Notes: a model not told the origin generated them from the letters alone. A DNA stretch of 64,000 nucleotides from JACKJA01 sp050297015 (GCA_050297015.1 JBNKRZ010000011.1:142730-206729), one strand, 5' to 3'. Positions 8,438 to 17,835 are shown, counted from the first letter of the stretch. Numbers and translations: made by a program.

Positions 8438-9886
8438 TTAATCAATCAAATAGCCATAAACCTCGTCGTCATCAAACAAGGTTGCCGGTAAATTCAAATT
8501 GGCGTAAGTCGCACGAATATTTTCCGAAAACGCCCGCGCCAATGGATTTCTACGCACCGGCGCTTCTTTAACTTCCGCCATCGTTTTATCCGCATAGGGA
8601 CGAACCAGATAAGGCGTTACAATAACAACCACTTCAGATTCCTCGCGCTGAAAACTCTCCGAGGAAATCAAATCGCCGATAACCGGCAAGTTTTTAACGC
8701 CCGGCAAATCCGACATGCTCTTGGTTACATCTGACTTCAAAAGTCCGGCGATCATGAGACTGCCGCCGCTGGCCATTTCAACCGTCGTATCCGCGCGGCG
8801 CACCGAAAATCCGGGAACGCTGATTGATGAAAGGCTCAAGCTATTCTGGTTGGAAATTGCCGAGACTTCCGTTTCCAATTTAAGGCTAATCAAATCATTG
8901 GAAAGAACCACCGGACGGAAATTCAAAGAAACTCCAAACGGATGATATTCGATCAAAATGTTACCGTCACGGTCGCGGCCAACCGGCACAGGAAACTCAC
9001 CCCCCGCCAAAAAGCCCGCTTGCTCCCCGGACAGAGCCGTTAAATTCGGTTCCGCCAACGTATTAATCAAACCGTCCTCTTCCAACGCGCGCACAATTAA
9101 TTGCACAGGGCCGAAACGGTCGCCCGCCCGGTCATAAATCAAACCGGCAACCCCCATCGGATCCGTCGTCAAAGAAGCCGCCGTTTTTGTTGCAAAGCTT
9201 GCAAGCAAATGTCCCGTCGTATCATCGTAATTCGGCTCCACACCCAGCTCACGCAAGACATCGCGGGACGCCTCAACAATTTTAACCTTCAGCATCACTT
9301 GCTGTTCGCCGGCAACACGGAGCATATTAAGCACAATCTGGTCGACTTCACCGTCAATCCCCTGCACATCACTAACGTAATGGCCGACCATTTGCATAAT
9401 TTCCTCGGCCACACCGGGAGTCGAAACATTTCCCGTCAAAACCATCTGGCTCGCCATAGTTTTGATTTTAACATTTTCATTGGGGAACATTTCATCAATC
9501 AAATTCTGAATCACAACATCATCAAACTTCACATGAACATTCAGCCGTTTAATGATATTTCCTTCCGCATCCACAGCAATCAGGTTCGTGCTGCCCAAAG
9601 CCGTACCGACGAGATACAAGCGGTTGGATTGCAAAGCCATTACATCCACGATAGAGGGGTCCGCCACCATGATATCGGCAATATCGCCATCGACATCGAC
9701 GATTTCCGCCATGCCTTGCGTCAAAATAAGCGTCGGATCTTCCTTTTGTTTATGCGCGGCAACCAAATCGCCCTTGGCCGCAAAGGCCTGACGCTCCGCC
9801 AAGCCTGCACCAAAGCACATAACCGCCACAATAAGAACGGCTATAACACCTGCCCGCAACCGGGATATTTTTATGGATTTCATCAT
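8438..9886 (-). CDS. cpaC: Tad pilus outer-membrane secretin CpaC (RcpA)
   Basis: A secretin of 482 residues from the ATG at 9886. That start is preferred because GGTGA lies just upstream and it gives a clean signal peptide ending in RQAFA; a GTG at 9946 would add 20 residues. Residues after the signal peptide form the secretin N-terminal domain and a BON-like segment. The C-terminal half has the secretin core, including VPVGRDRDGN and the FGVSLNFRP strand, followed by the LPGVKNLPVIG motif. It forms the outer-membrane channel for the Flp pilus and sits between cpaB and cpaD. Confidence 0.93.
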   Translation of the reverse strand: MMKSIKISRLRAGVIAVLIVAVMCFGAGLAERQAFAAKGDLVAAHKQKEDPTLILTQGMAEIVDVDGDIADIMVADPSIVDVMALQSNRLYLVGTALGSTNLIAVDAEGNIIKRLNVHVKFDDVVIQNLIDEMFPNENVKIKTMASQMVLTGNVSTPGVAEEIMQMVGHYVSDVQGIDGEVDQIVLNMLRVAGEQQVMLKVKIVEASRDVLRELGVEPNYDDTTGHLLASFATKTAASLTTDPMGVAGLIYDRAGDRFGPVQLIVRALEEDGLINTLAEPNLTALSGEQAGFLAGGEFPVPVGRDRDGNILIEYHPFGVSLNFRPVVLSNDLISLKLETEVSAISNQNSLSLSSISVPGFSVRRADTTVEMASGGSLMIAGLLKSDVTKSMSDLPGVKNLPVIGDLISSESFQREESEVVVIVTPYLVRPYADKTMAEVKEAPVRRNPLARAFSENIRATYANLNLPATLFDDDEVYGYLID

Positions 9887-9948
9887 ATTTTCACCATCTT
9901 TCGAGCGCTTGTTAAACTTTGCAAACGAACAACAACCCTTCCCCACTT

Positions 9949-10851
9949 CTAATGACCGACAGCTAATTCCTGAACGGAATTGCCGTTGTAAATTCTCACA
10001 ATATTCCTATCCGCACCCGAGGCTTTTTTCGCCCGCGCGATCTCAGCTTTCACCTCATCGTCAACGCGGGAAAGGCGCGCATCCGTACTCACCGAAGAAA
10101 CCCCATCGGGAAGCACGCTTTTATCACCCAGTTTACGCAACGACAGACTAATCGAGCCCATAGCTTCCGCCAGTGCCAAAGCCTCTGCCCCCTTACGGTC
10201 GACCTCCAGCGTTACGGTTTTACCGATTTTGCTTTTCTTATCTTCGTCGTAAGTAATGGCCTGATCGACCGCCATCACTTTGACATCTTCCAAAATCGTT
10301 TCCGTCGCCAGTTTTGCCAAATTGCTTCTAATTGTTTCGGTCACAATGGCGCTGTCATCTTCCGAACGGATAGACGTTTTGTAGGTCAGCAACACGTCAA
10401 CATGGTCGCCGGGACGCACAAACCCCCCGGCACTAGAGACGGCTTTAATACTAACAGCGACGGCCCGCATACCTTCATCAAGCGTCGCCGCCAAAAAGTT
10501 ACCTTCAGCCTCCGCTACCAAAGCCGTTTTTGTAACGGGTTCGCCCTCGGCAAGGTTACGGCGCAAACGTCCGGAGGCGGCATCGGCAGCCTTCTTATCG
10601 CCTTCCTTTACAATCGCGCCCGGAAAGACAGAGTCCTTAGGCCAGGACTGCCACGCCACATTATTAGATGTAATCTCAGACCCCACATCCAGATTCTTGG
10701 TCGCCACGACAATCTGAACCTGTGCGACACTCTTGGCTTTCTCTGCCGGGGCTTCTTTCTTGCCACCACTCAAGCTCGCCTGCACAAGCACAGCGACCAA
10801 GATGGCAATCAACATCCCGCCGACCAGAACAATCACAACATTCCTATTCAT
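9949..10851 (-). CDS. cpaB: Tad pilus assembly protein CpaB (RcpC)
   Basis: A 300-residue protein with an N-terminal membrane anchor (about 4-28) and an SAF domain (about 46-115, VVATKNLDVGSEIT), then the RcpC-type C-terminal region. CpaB is periplasmic and interacts with the CpaC secretin; a modifying or stabilising role is known for homologues. AAGGAG lies 9 nt before the ATG. It is the first of the contiguous cpaB-C-D-E-F-tadB-C run. Confidence 0.92.
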   Translation of the reverse strand: MNRNVVIVLVGGMLIAILVAVLVQASLSGGKKEAPAEKAKSVAQVQIVVATKNLDVGSEITSNNVAWQSWPKDSVFPGAIVKEGDKKAADAASGRLRRNLAEGEPVTKTALVAEAEGNFLAATLDEGMRAVAVSIKAVSSAGGFVRPGDHVDVLLTYKTSIRSEDDSAIVTETIRSNLAKLATETILEDVKVMAVDQAITYDEDKKSKIGKTVTLEVDRKGAEALALAEAMGSISLSLRKLGDKSVLPDGVSSVSTDARLSRVDDEVKAEIARAKKASGADRNIVRIYNGNSVQELAVGH

Positions 10852-10969
10852 TTAATTTCACTCCTTGAAATCAGAGCCGTAACAACGCACCGGAAAGGCG
10901 CAAAGAAGAGAGATAGAGAATAAACTTCTCCACAAGAATACACACAATCTTATCCACATAATAGCAGAT

Positions 10970-11530
10970 TTATGGCGTTTGTGTTGTAAAAAACTGCATT
11001 AAATTTTCGGGCGATACAAAATCGAGCAGAAAAAAACTTAAAAGCGCGCCGCCAGCTATGGGAATACCATAGGGCACTTTGCTTTCACCATCCTGCACAC
11101 GGGCGATCCAGCTTCCCTCCGCGGGAGACTTGATGGGTTTCCATTGACGAAGCACCAACGCAGCAAGCCCCAATACCCCTCCCAGAAAGGCCGTATAGAA
11201 AATAAAAATCGGCAACCCCTTTAAGCCAAACCACAGGGCATAAGCACTCAGCAGCTTAGCATCACCACCCCCTAAAGTCCGCAGCGCAAACATTATAAAG
11301 GTAGCAACAAACATCACAGCCAATGCAATCAAGTGCGACTGCCAGAAAAAGAATATGCCTGCACCCGCAAAATGATCGGCGGCAAAGGCCGGGATAAAAG
11401 CCAGAACGATAAACACTGAATATATGTTGGGGATCGTCATACCCTTAAAGTCAGACCAGCCCGCCAACGCCCCGATCCCCACGGCGCTGAGTACAGCGAA
11501 TAAAAAGATAATCAAAAACAGCATGGTCAT
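10970..11530 (-). CDS. cpaA: Prepilin peptidase CpaA
   Basis: An A24-family aspartyl prepilin peptidase of about 186 residues with six predicted membrane helices. The two catalytic aspartates are seen in the GWSDFKGMTIPN stretch near the N-terminus and in GGGDAKLL in the middle. It should cleave and perhaps methylate the Flp prepilin and pseudopilins TadE/TadF. A longer frame begins at 11605, but that start lies inside the terminator hairpin of flp, so the ATG at 11530 (or 11524) is preferred. No strong Shine-Dalgarno is seen, so the start is uncertain. Confidence 0.9.
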   Translation of the reverse strand: MTMLFLIIFLFAVLSAVGIGALAGWSDFKGMTIPNIYSVFIVLAFIPAFAADHFAGAGIFFFWQSHLIALAVMFVATFIMFALRTLGGGDAKLLSAYALWFGLKGLPIFIFYTAFLGGVLGLAALVLRQWKPIKSPAEGSWIARVQDGESKVPYGIPIAGGALLSFFLLDFVSPENLMQFFTTQTP

Positions 11531-11573
11531 CACAAAAAAGAAAAAACGATAAGGCTTGGGGACCAGCCCCCAG

Positions 11574-11620
11574 AGAAAAAGCCCCGCCCTGTAGCATTCA
11601 TACAAAGAGCGGGGCTTTCG
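11574..11620 (-). terminator. Rho-independent terminator after flp
   Basis: On the minus strand AAAGCCCCGC (11618-11609) pairs with GCGGGGCTTT (11587-11578), with further T residues after it. It lies about 30 bp beyond the flp stop. It would let the abundant pilin transcript end before cpaA, a usual arrangement for pilin genes. Confidence 0.85.
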
Positions 11621-11646
11621 TTGTTTAAATCATGAATTCGTCAAGC

Positions 11647-11850
11647 TTACGGAGCCGTTTCAACACCGGCAGCTACAGAACTCATCGCGGAACCGATCGT
11701 CGTAAAGACGGTTTCCAAATCATCACCGAATGCGAAAACAGCCGCAACAATAGCCAGGGAAATCCCACCGGCAATCAGACCATATTCAATGGCGGTCGCG
11801 CCGTCTTCGGACATTACATAGGCTTGTACTTTTGCAATAAGCTTCTTCAT
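11647..11850 (-). CDS. flp: Flp/Fap pilin
   Basis: A 67-residue major pilin. The class IVb short leader is basic (MKKLIAK) and cleavage is expected after G17, giving a mature start ATAIEYG with Glu+5 and Tyr+6, the Flp signature. A single hydrophobic helix (about 20-42) follows, then a short Ser/Ala-rich tail. AAGGAG is 8 nt before the ATG. It has its own terminator and an upstream CtrA-like site, so it is probably transcribed separately from, and more strongly than, the cpa genes. Confidence 0.95.
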   Translation of the reverse strand: MKKLIAKVQAYVMSEDGATAIEYGLIAGGISLAIVAAVFAFGDDLETVFTTIGSAMSSVAAGVETAP

Positions 11851-12144
11851 AGAGAGTCTCCTTCGTTTGGTTTTCTTAGCAAGTTAAATGGTTGTTTTTT
11901 TGAGAACACTCCTCTCCCCAAAGAGAAGTTTCCAACCGTTATAACTACAGAATATACCCTATTTTTTTAACAAGCGGTTAATTTTTTTCATTTTCCGTAA
12001 TAAAAACAAGAAAATCTCATTTTATTACTGTATAAAATATTTGTATAAAATTTTATCTTTATAGAAATAAATCATTTATATGCAAAATATACACAGATAA
12101 TACTTAATATATCAAGAAAAAATAAAGTATAAAGATTGTGTCAA
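11851..12144. other. AT-rich promoter region of flp
   Basis: With the terminator that follows, the gap between flp and tadG is 365 bp. It holds the CtrA-like site and -10 at 11951-11981 and is otherwise very AT-rich, with homopolymer A/T runs between 12000 and 12140. I see no gene in it. Confidence 0.6.
11951..11981 (-). promoter_or_regulatory. CtrA-type site and -10 element upstream of flp
   Basis: On the minus strand TTAA-CCGCTTG-TTAA (11981-11967) is a perfect TTAA-N7-TTAA match to the CtrA consensus. TATATT (11956-11951) follows 10 bp downstream as a plausible -10. This geometry resembles CtrA-activated promoters in Caulobacter, where pilA is a CtrA target. The flp ATG is about 100 bp further on. 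Confidence 0.65.
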
Positions 12145-12185
12145 AAATAAGGCGCGTCCTCTTTACTGGAAAACACGCCTTATTT
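12145..12185 (-). terminator. Rho-independent terminator after tadG
   Basis: AAATAAGGCG (12145-12154) and CGCCTTATTT (12176-12185) form a 10-bp stem. Read on the minus strand it ends in TTTTT. It lies about 30 bp past the tadG stop and closes the tadE-tadF-tadG transcript. Confidence 0.85.
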
Positions 12186-12215
12186 ATTTCAACCTATCAT
12201 ATATGGATTAATCAC

Positions 12216-13787
12216 CTAACTCTTAATATGCAGGTTTGCCAATTCGCGGCTGATCGTTTCAAACACCTCAATCAGCTCATCTTGCGACGGGGCATCATAA
12301 TATTGCGCCGGAGAGGTCGCACAATCCTCGTAATACTGTTTAGTACTACTGCTGATGCTAGAGGTAAACGTAACCGTGTAAATCGTCACACCTTGTGCCT
12401 TCAACGCCTCACAGGTTTCGGCAAAGCGCTCATTCAGATCACTCACATTCACGTTGTGTTTATTGGTCGCCCAATAGGTGGAATAGGTGCTTTCCATCGT
12501 ATTGTTACCGTCCGTCATCATAATAATCGCTTTACGCCACTCATTATCATCCCATTCCGAACCTTCGCTAAACGGCGGCTCCGGCGACAACAAACGGTAC
12601 CCCCAAGCCATACCGATATTTCCGTACGTATAGCCATGCGCTTTCATGTCAGCGATCCCGTCATACAGCGTTTGTTCGTCACTGGTTAAAGGCTGAATGT
12701 AGGCATAAGGACAGTTGTTATTCGTCCCGCCGCTGGAATCCGATTTCCAGCAAAAGCAATAATCCGAATTACAGCGCCCGTAAGACCCCGTGCAATCGCT
12801 ACAGCGGGAATTGCTATAACCGCCATACCAGCTGCATTTTTGCCCATTGGAAATCACCCGGCCATAGGAATAAACATCCCACGGCCCACTGTAATCGTCA
12901 TAGACATCATAATCATACGGATCGTTACTGCCGCTCGCCGGGTTCCAGCCATGACCGTCCAGATTGGTATCCGCCGCTTCCCATAGCTGGCCGCGGGAAT
13001 TCGCCACATAAGTCGCCCCGCTTTCATAACCGGTGTCTTTGTGCTCAACAACGCAGCCATACCAATTACTGCTGGTTTTATCAGTTGTGTAGCTCATATC
13101 ATCGGGCAGGTTAACAAAAACATATCCATCGCCATACGCCGTCCCATCGGGGTTAAGCCCCAAGCCATAGCGCCCGACACGCACGCTACTGGAATAAGGC
13201 ACCAGACCAATTTTGATGTAAGAAGGATCGGACGTGCTCTCAAACAATATCCGCACAAAGCTTTCCGACGCATCACGTAAAGCCTGAATATTGTTATTAC
13301 TGCTCATCGAGCCGGTGTTATCAAGAACCAGCGCCACCTCCAGCCCGCTCACTTCACGCTGAACAGTGGTCTCACGATAGACAGTAATCTGGTCCACACC
13401 CAAAATCTTCATAAAAGACGTATCAAAATCGGCATAAGCGGAGACGGTCACTTCGTCGCCATTTACACTCACGTTCAAATCATAAGTCTCTCCGATTTTT
13501 TCAGCCGGATAATTAACATCGAAAAATTCTTCCACACGCGCTGTAATAGCCGTCTCTTCCGTTTCCGAAGCGGTCGCCGCCAACGCCGCCGCATCTATCG
13601 CGCCCCCCAGCCGTTCACGAACAAGGTGAGCCTGCGCCAAGTCCAAAGACATCCCCACAGAGCCAATCACAACGGGCAACATGACGGCAAAAGCGATAGC
13701 GATGCTCCCCGCCCGCGCGCCACAATAGAAAGGTGCGGCTTTCTTAAGCCATCCTGCAAGACTCTTCATATTTAACATCCCCGACAT
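12216..13787 (-). CDS. tadG: TadG-like pilus protein with von Willebrand A domain
   Basis: A protein of about 523 residues. An N-terminal membrane helix (about 26-50) follows a short basic segment, as in TadG/TadE. A VWA domain begins near residue 150 with the MIDAS motif DNTGSMS at about 156-162. Between the MIDAS and the C-terminus sits a cysteine-rich insertion (eight Cys from about 245 to 359, including one CxxC and one CxC) in a Tyr/Ser/Gly/Asp-rich context. The ATG at 13787 has AGGGGG 8 nt upstream. TadG-type proteins are exported minor components that may anchor the pilus or bind surfaces. It follows tadF by 18 bp. Confidence 0.88.
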   Translation of the reverse strand: MSGMLNMKSLAGWLKKAAPFYCGARAGSIAIAFAVMLPVVIGSVGMSLDLAQAHLVRERLGGAIDAAALAATASETEETAITARVEEFFDVNYPAEKIGETYDLNVSVNGDEVTVSAYADFDTSFMKILGVDQITVYRETTVQREVSGLEVALVLDNTGSMSSNNNIQALRDASESFVRILFESTSDPSYIKIGLVPYSSSVRVGRYGLGLNPDGTAYGDGYVFVNLPDDMSYTTDKTSSNWYGCVVEHKDTGYESGATYVANSRGQLWEAADTNLDGHGWNPASGSNDPYDYDVYDDYSGPWDVYSYGRVISNGQKCSWYGGYSNSRCSDCTGSYGRCNSDYCFCWKSDSSGGTNNNCPYAYIQPLTSDEQTLYDGIADMKAHGYTYGNIGMAWGYRLLSPEPPFSEGSEWDDNEWRKAIIMMTDGNNTMESTYSTYWATNKHNVNVSDLNERFAETCEALKAQGVTIYTVTFTSSISSSTKQYYEDCATSPAQYYDAPSQDELIEVFETISRELANLHIKS

Positions 13788-13805
13788 GGCCAAGCCCCCT
13801 TTAAT

Positions 13806-14339
13806 CTAGTTACGCTGCACGGTGGCAGAACGCCTTCCCCGCCCGAATGCAACCTCTTCCATCTTGATAGAATCTATCGAATACATACTAAAAACCGGAT
13901 CGAAATCATATTGAACGATAACGGCCACAACGCCATCACCGCTTGTCCCTAGCCCCACGACCCTGTTTTCGACATTCGTCACGGCGCTCATGTTACGTGT
14001 TTCCCGCCACAAAATTTGTGGGGCGTCATCTTCATCATACTCAAAACTAACAATATCAACGCCAAACGGCACCGTTGTAAACGGCAAGACAGAAAGCTGC
14101 CCAGCACGAACAGCCTCATCAATCATATCATCATCGACAATCATTTCCCGCGAAATCAGGTCTGCGACGGTCTGTGCTGCCGCAATTGTTTTCTGATTAA
14201 CAAGAATGCCATTGCCCAAATCAAACGTTCCAATCAGCAAGAACGCCAAAATCGGAAAAACAATCGCAAATTCGGTTGCCGCTACGCCTTTTTCATCGCG
14301 GCCCCATCGTTCGATTATATGGTGCAATCTCTCCAACAT
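13806..14339 (-). CDS. tadF: TadE/TadF-like minor pseudopilin
   Basis: A protein of about 177 residues with the TadE-like motif DEKGVAATEFAIVFP near residue 17 and one hydrophobic helix, followed by a periplasmic domain. The ATG at 14339 is chosen because GGAGG lies 9 nt before it and it avoids overlap with the upstream gene. TadE and TadF are pseudopilins processed by the prepilin peptidase and needed for Flp pilus assembly. Whether it is TadE or TadF in strict terms cannot be decided here. Confidence 0.85.
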   Translation of the reverse strand: MLERLHHIIERWGRDEKGVAATEFAIVFPILAFLLIGTFDLGNGILVNQKTIAAAQTVADLISREMIVDDDMIDEAVRAGQLSVLPFTTVPFGVDIVSFEYDEDDAPQILWRETRNMSAVTNVENRVVGLGTSGDGVVAVIVQYDFDPVFSMYSIDSIKMEEVAFGRGRRSATVQRN

Positions 14340-14346
14340 TTTTGAT

Positions 14347-14871
14347 TTATCCTCCGAAAGTATACGGTTCGACTTCAAGAACAATCGTCGAAAATAAAAA
14401 GCGTGAATTATTTGAGGTGTTGGCGAAGAACTTCCCGATCAACGGCGTTACCAACGGATAATTATAACCGACCCGAATCAAAACAACATCACTCGCACCA
14501 CCGGGATCAAACTGCGTCGCTTGCATATTGCCATCTTCATCAATGTTGGGATCCGTACCGGCATCACTAAAGGCCGTCAATGTTTCAACATCATATTGAA
14601 GCCCTGAACAACGAACCAGCGGCCATGCATAATCACACACAGCATCGACAAAAGCCTGCTCCGGATCGACAGCCTCTTGCTGGAGTTGCCCGGTGCGAAT
14701 AAGGCGGGAAGCCTCCATCGCCGCCCCTTGCAACAAAGTCGCCGTCGCATTGAGTAGTGATATCTCAATAATACCAATCACAAGCGTCACAAAAGGAATA
14801 GCCAGCAAACTGAATTCCACAGCCGCCGTCCCTTCGCTACGATCCAACCATCGTTTTAAAAGCTTAATCAT
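14347..14871 (-). CDS. tadE: TadE-like minor pseudopilin
   Basis: A protein of about 174 residues. The motif DRSEGTAAVEFSLLAIP precedes a single membrane helix, the TadE signature with the processing Gly and Glu+5. The remaining part is a small exported domain with two Cys. The start is the ATG at 14871; a TTG at 14892 is less likely. It is the first gene of the tadE-tadF-tadG unit, 7 bp upstream of the tadF start. Confidence 0.87.
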   Translation of the reverse strand: MIKLLKRWLDRSEGTAAVEFSLLAIPFVTLVIGIIEISLLNATATLLQGAAMEASRLIRTGQLQQEAVDPEQAFVDAVCDYAWPLVRCSGLQYDVETLTAFSDAGTDPNIDEDGNMQATQFDPGGASDVVLIRVGYNYPLVTPLIGKFFANTSNNSRFLFSTIVLEVEPYTFGG

Positions 14872-14995
14872 TATAAAACCCACTTGCGGCAAGGTTAAAA
14901 ATGCCGCCCCTCACTCTCAATAATAAAAGACGAAGAGCTAAAAAAGTCTTTAGTATCACTACAATTTGAAACAAATAAGATTCGAATATCTTTAT

Positions 14996-15517
14996 TTATC
15001 TTATATCTTCATCATGCTGCGCGCCTTGAGTCTGGCGAGGGAAACCACGAGAATCGAGCGGAATTTTTCCTGTCACTTTTTCACCCCAGCGTTCAACCAA
15101 CGCCCCCTGACGCTTTTTTATTTCCTCCACACGAATATGAGAACGTTGAACAATCAAGGTCGCAACAATTCCGGAAAGCGCCCAATTAATCAAATAACCA
15201 ATTGCGGCCGCCCCATAAATCACAACAATCGTCATAGGGGCTAACCCGACTTCCAGCGCTTTATCCATATTGTGACCGTTCACCCACAAATGAAAAAGAA
15301 AGGGCGTTGTTCCCGCCAAATTCATAGCCCCCACGGTCAGAGCCTTTGAGCCACGCCCCATAGGATCAGTCACAACCGCAACAAGCGTTGGCACCATCCC
15401 CACACACAAAAGAAAGGTCGTCGGCATAAACAAAATGGCCAACGCCACGCCCATAACCCAAGAAAAGCTATATTTCCAGCTTTTCCTTTTTGCTCCTGCT
15501 CGTCTTTTTTTTGCCAT
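14996..15517 (-). CDS. Conserved membrane protein of unknown function, next to pseudokinase
   Basis: A 173-residue protein. A very basic N-terminus (MAKKRRAGAKRK) is followed by three or four membrane segments (about 18-50, 62-78, 90-125) and a charged cytoplasmic tail. I do not recognise a family. It starts 13 bp after the stop of the pseudokinase-like gene, with a GAGAAAG site, so the two are almost certainly co-transcribed. That suggests a shared membrane complex with the tail-anchored partner (inference). Confidence 0.7.
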   Translation of the reverse strand: MAKKRRAGAKRKSWKYSFSWVMGVALAILFMPTTFLLCVGMVPTLVAVVTDPMGRGSKALTVGAMNLAGTTPFLFHLWVNGHNMDKALEVGLAPMTIVVIYGAAAIGYLINWALSGIVATLIVQRSHIRVEEIKKRQGALVERWGEKVTGKIPLDSRGFPRQTQGAQHDEDIR

Positions 15518-15529
15518 TTCTTTCTCTAT

Positions 15530-17710
15530 TTAAAACAAGCTGTTACGACTAAAAACTATAAAGGCAAAGACCATAATTATAATCCCGGCCAAAACCGCAG
15601 AGAAAATCGCGGCAATCTCCTGCCCCGTCTGTTTTCCAAAAGTTTCAGGCTGAAGCAATTTACTTTCGATTTTTTCATGCTCCCGCCGTAACTCATCATA
15701 TTCTCTCATCGCCTTTTTAAAATCCGTGAAATCCTGTCGCCGCAAATCAGTATCGTCGAAAATCGCGGCGATCTTACTCAAATCCCCTATTTTCACCTGT
15801 GCATCGACTTTTTTCTTTACCTCATCCCGCAAGCGGCAATCATGGAATCCTTCATAAACGGGGTCCAAAAGCGTCGCAAGCCAACCCGCAATACCGGGGA
15901 ACATTTGCAATTTTTCCCTTTTTTGTATTGTCGCCAAGCACTTAAGATTCCCAAACACCTTGGACTGTTCCTCATCAGAATTAAGCTCCAGAAAATACGG
16001 ATCAATAACCTTACGTTCTTTCGCCGATAAAAAAGCAGCAATGTGTCGATCAATAAAAAGATGCGGGCGATCGGGACGGGCTGAAATTTTCTCAAAAGCA
16101 AAAAGAAGATCTTCCGGGGAACGTACATAATATCCCTTAAGTTTTTCACTAAGACAGGGCGCCCCCGGACACAAAAAGTAAAGACAGCGCTCAATCCCAT
16201 AACCCAGATTATTTTGCTTCAAAAACATACGGCAATTATCAAAGCGCATCGACATACTCACAGCTTCACTATAAGTTTCCTGCTGCATACTGATCCAGTC
16301 GCTAATCAATTTTTGTTGAATAATTTCAACGTAAGGCTGGAGGTCTTTTTTTTCAGCGAATGCCTTTTCCAGAGCATTGGGAAAAGCCTCAGGCATAAAG
16401 CTTATCCCCTTGTAGCGTATAGGGGCGGAAGGATCCAAAGACATAGAGATATAACTGACAAGTCTCTCCAAATGGTCCGGACCACGACCGGTAGATTCGG
16501 CCATTCCCACGGCCAATTCAAAGCGTCCGCGCGCAAGCTTATCTTCCAAAGAGCGATCAACCCATTGCTCTAACGAACCATTCGTAATGACCTGCATAGC
16601 CTCATTCGGGTTCTTTCCTAAATCAGCAGCCAACATTGCCGGCCATAGATAACTCTCTTTATTAAAATGAAACGGCCGTGTCGCTTTCGTCATACGCACA
16701 CTTTGTTTAGGACTAAGACGCTGACCGTCAAGCCAGATCAGAACTTCATTCAAACTCCAGCGCTGCGTCCAGTCGTCATACAACAAACCGCGTAATAATT
16801 CGAGAACAGCTGCGGAAAAGCGCTCCGTCCCGACAACGGCAACATAACTGCCCTTTTCGATTTTTTGCTGAATGATCTCTCTTTCGCTCAACCCTTTGAG
16901 AGGATTACGGCTCCGCAATATCATCGCCAAGCTAACGCCGAAAGAATAAAGATCATCCCCGAACATACCACGACCGCGACCGATCGGATCAACCATAGCC
17001 CTATGAATAGGCTCAACCACAGCGGGCTGCGCAAAGGAAGAGGGAACGGAAAGACACTCTCCTAAAATAACACCATCAACATCCTTCAAACCGCCGGTAT
17101 ATATATTCGTAGGACGAATAGAACCGTGAACAATGTCCTTATCACGCAGATCCAGCAAGACATTGACCATAGGCTTAATCACAGCCTCCATCACTTTATC
17201 TTGCTTCCACCCCAGCCCCGGTTCATCAACAGACTGCATAAGAGGGGCGCCCAAATTGCGTTCGTAAACAAACGTATAGCGTTCCTCTCCGGCGGGGGGC
17301 CAATACAAAACACCGGAAGCCGCTAATTTAACAATTCCCGAATTAACGACCCTAACAAAAGAACGAACCACATGCGTATTCGGCACGAGGCTATTCTCAC
17401 AAATCATAGCAAAATAAGAACCTTCGCCCTGTTCATCTTTTTTTCGCGCCACATAAGCTTTGACCGGGCCTTGGTCATATTCAGGAAGCGGGCGGGAGAT
17501 AAACACTTCCACTTCACCATTCAATACAGCCACAGAAGAAGAACGAGAAGAAGAAGGATTTTCCCCAACACCTTCTATTTTCATAGAGGAATCAGAATCA
17601 CCGGAAAGCGCCGTTTCTTCATTTACGCCTTTCTGCGCAGCAGAACCGGGAAAAGACGGGACAACCGTTTCCTCCTGTTCAGAAGCGATCTGGTTTTCTT
17701 CAGATGCCAT
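15530..17710 (-). CDS. Tail-anchored pseudokinase-like protein
   Basis: A protein of about 726 residues (ATG at 17710 with AGGAAAG upstream). Residues about 80-320 resemble a Ser/Thr kinase fold, but the catalytic loop reads HGSIRPTN at about 195-202 where kinases have HRDxKxxN, and the DFG position reads LGECLS. Both catalytic aspartates are thus missing. The GDDLYSFGVSLAMIL stretch matches the kinase alpha-F region. A long helical domain without a recognised family follows to about 690, and a single C-terminal membrane helix (about 697-720) ends the protein. It is likely a membrane-tethered scaffold, not an enzyme. The tad locus lies just downstream; a link to it is possible but unproven. 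Confidence 0.75.
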   Translation of the reverse strand: MASEENQIASEQEETVVPSFPGSAAQKGVNEETALSGDSDSSMKIEGVGENPSSSRSSSVAVLNGEVEVFISRPLPEYDQGPVKAYVARKKDEQGEGSYFAMICENSLVPNTHVVRSFVRVVNSGIVKLAASGVLYWPPAGEERYTFVYERNLGAPLMQSVDEPGLGWKQDKVMEAVIKPMVNVLLDLRDKDIVHGSIRPTNIYTGGLKDVDGVILGECLSVPSSFAQPAVVEPIHRAMVDPIGRGRGMFGDDLYSFGVSLAMILRSRNPLKGLSEREIIQQKIEKGSYVAVVGTERFSAAVLELLRGLLYDDWTQRWSLNEVLIWLDGQRLSPKQSVRMTKATRPFHFNKESYLWPAMLAADLGKNPNEAMQVITNGSLEQWVDRSLEDKLARGRFELAVGMAESTGRGPDHLERLVSYISMSLDPSAPIRYKGISFMPEAFPNALEKAFAEKKDLQPYVEIIQQKLISDWISMQQETYSEAVSMSMRFDNCRMFLKQNNLGYGIERCLYFLCPGAPCLSEKLKGYYVRSPEDLLFAFEKISARPDRPHLFIDRHIAAFLSAKERKVIDPYFLELNSDEEQSKVFGNLKCLATIQKREKLQMFPGIAGWLATLLDPVYEGFHDCRLRDEVKKKVDAQVKIGDLSKIAAIFDDTDLRRQDFTDFKKAMREYDELRREHEKIESKLLQPETFGKQTGQEIAAIFSAVLAGIIIMVFAFIVFSRNSLF

Positions 17711-17835
17711 CGTAAGCCTTTCCTGCATTCTTTCCCGAAGCGGTTCGCGTGCATTACATGCAATCCGTTTATTTTACCCTGAATAAAAGCAAAGGGAAAG
17801 GGAAACAGGATGTTGAAACCGGCCCCGAAGAGCAC

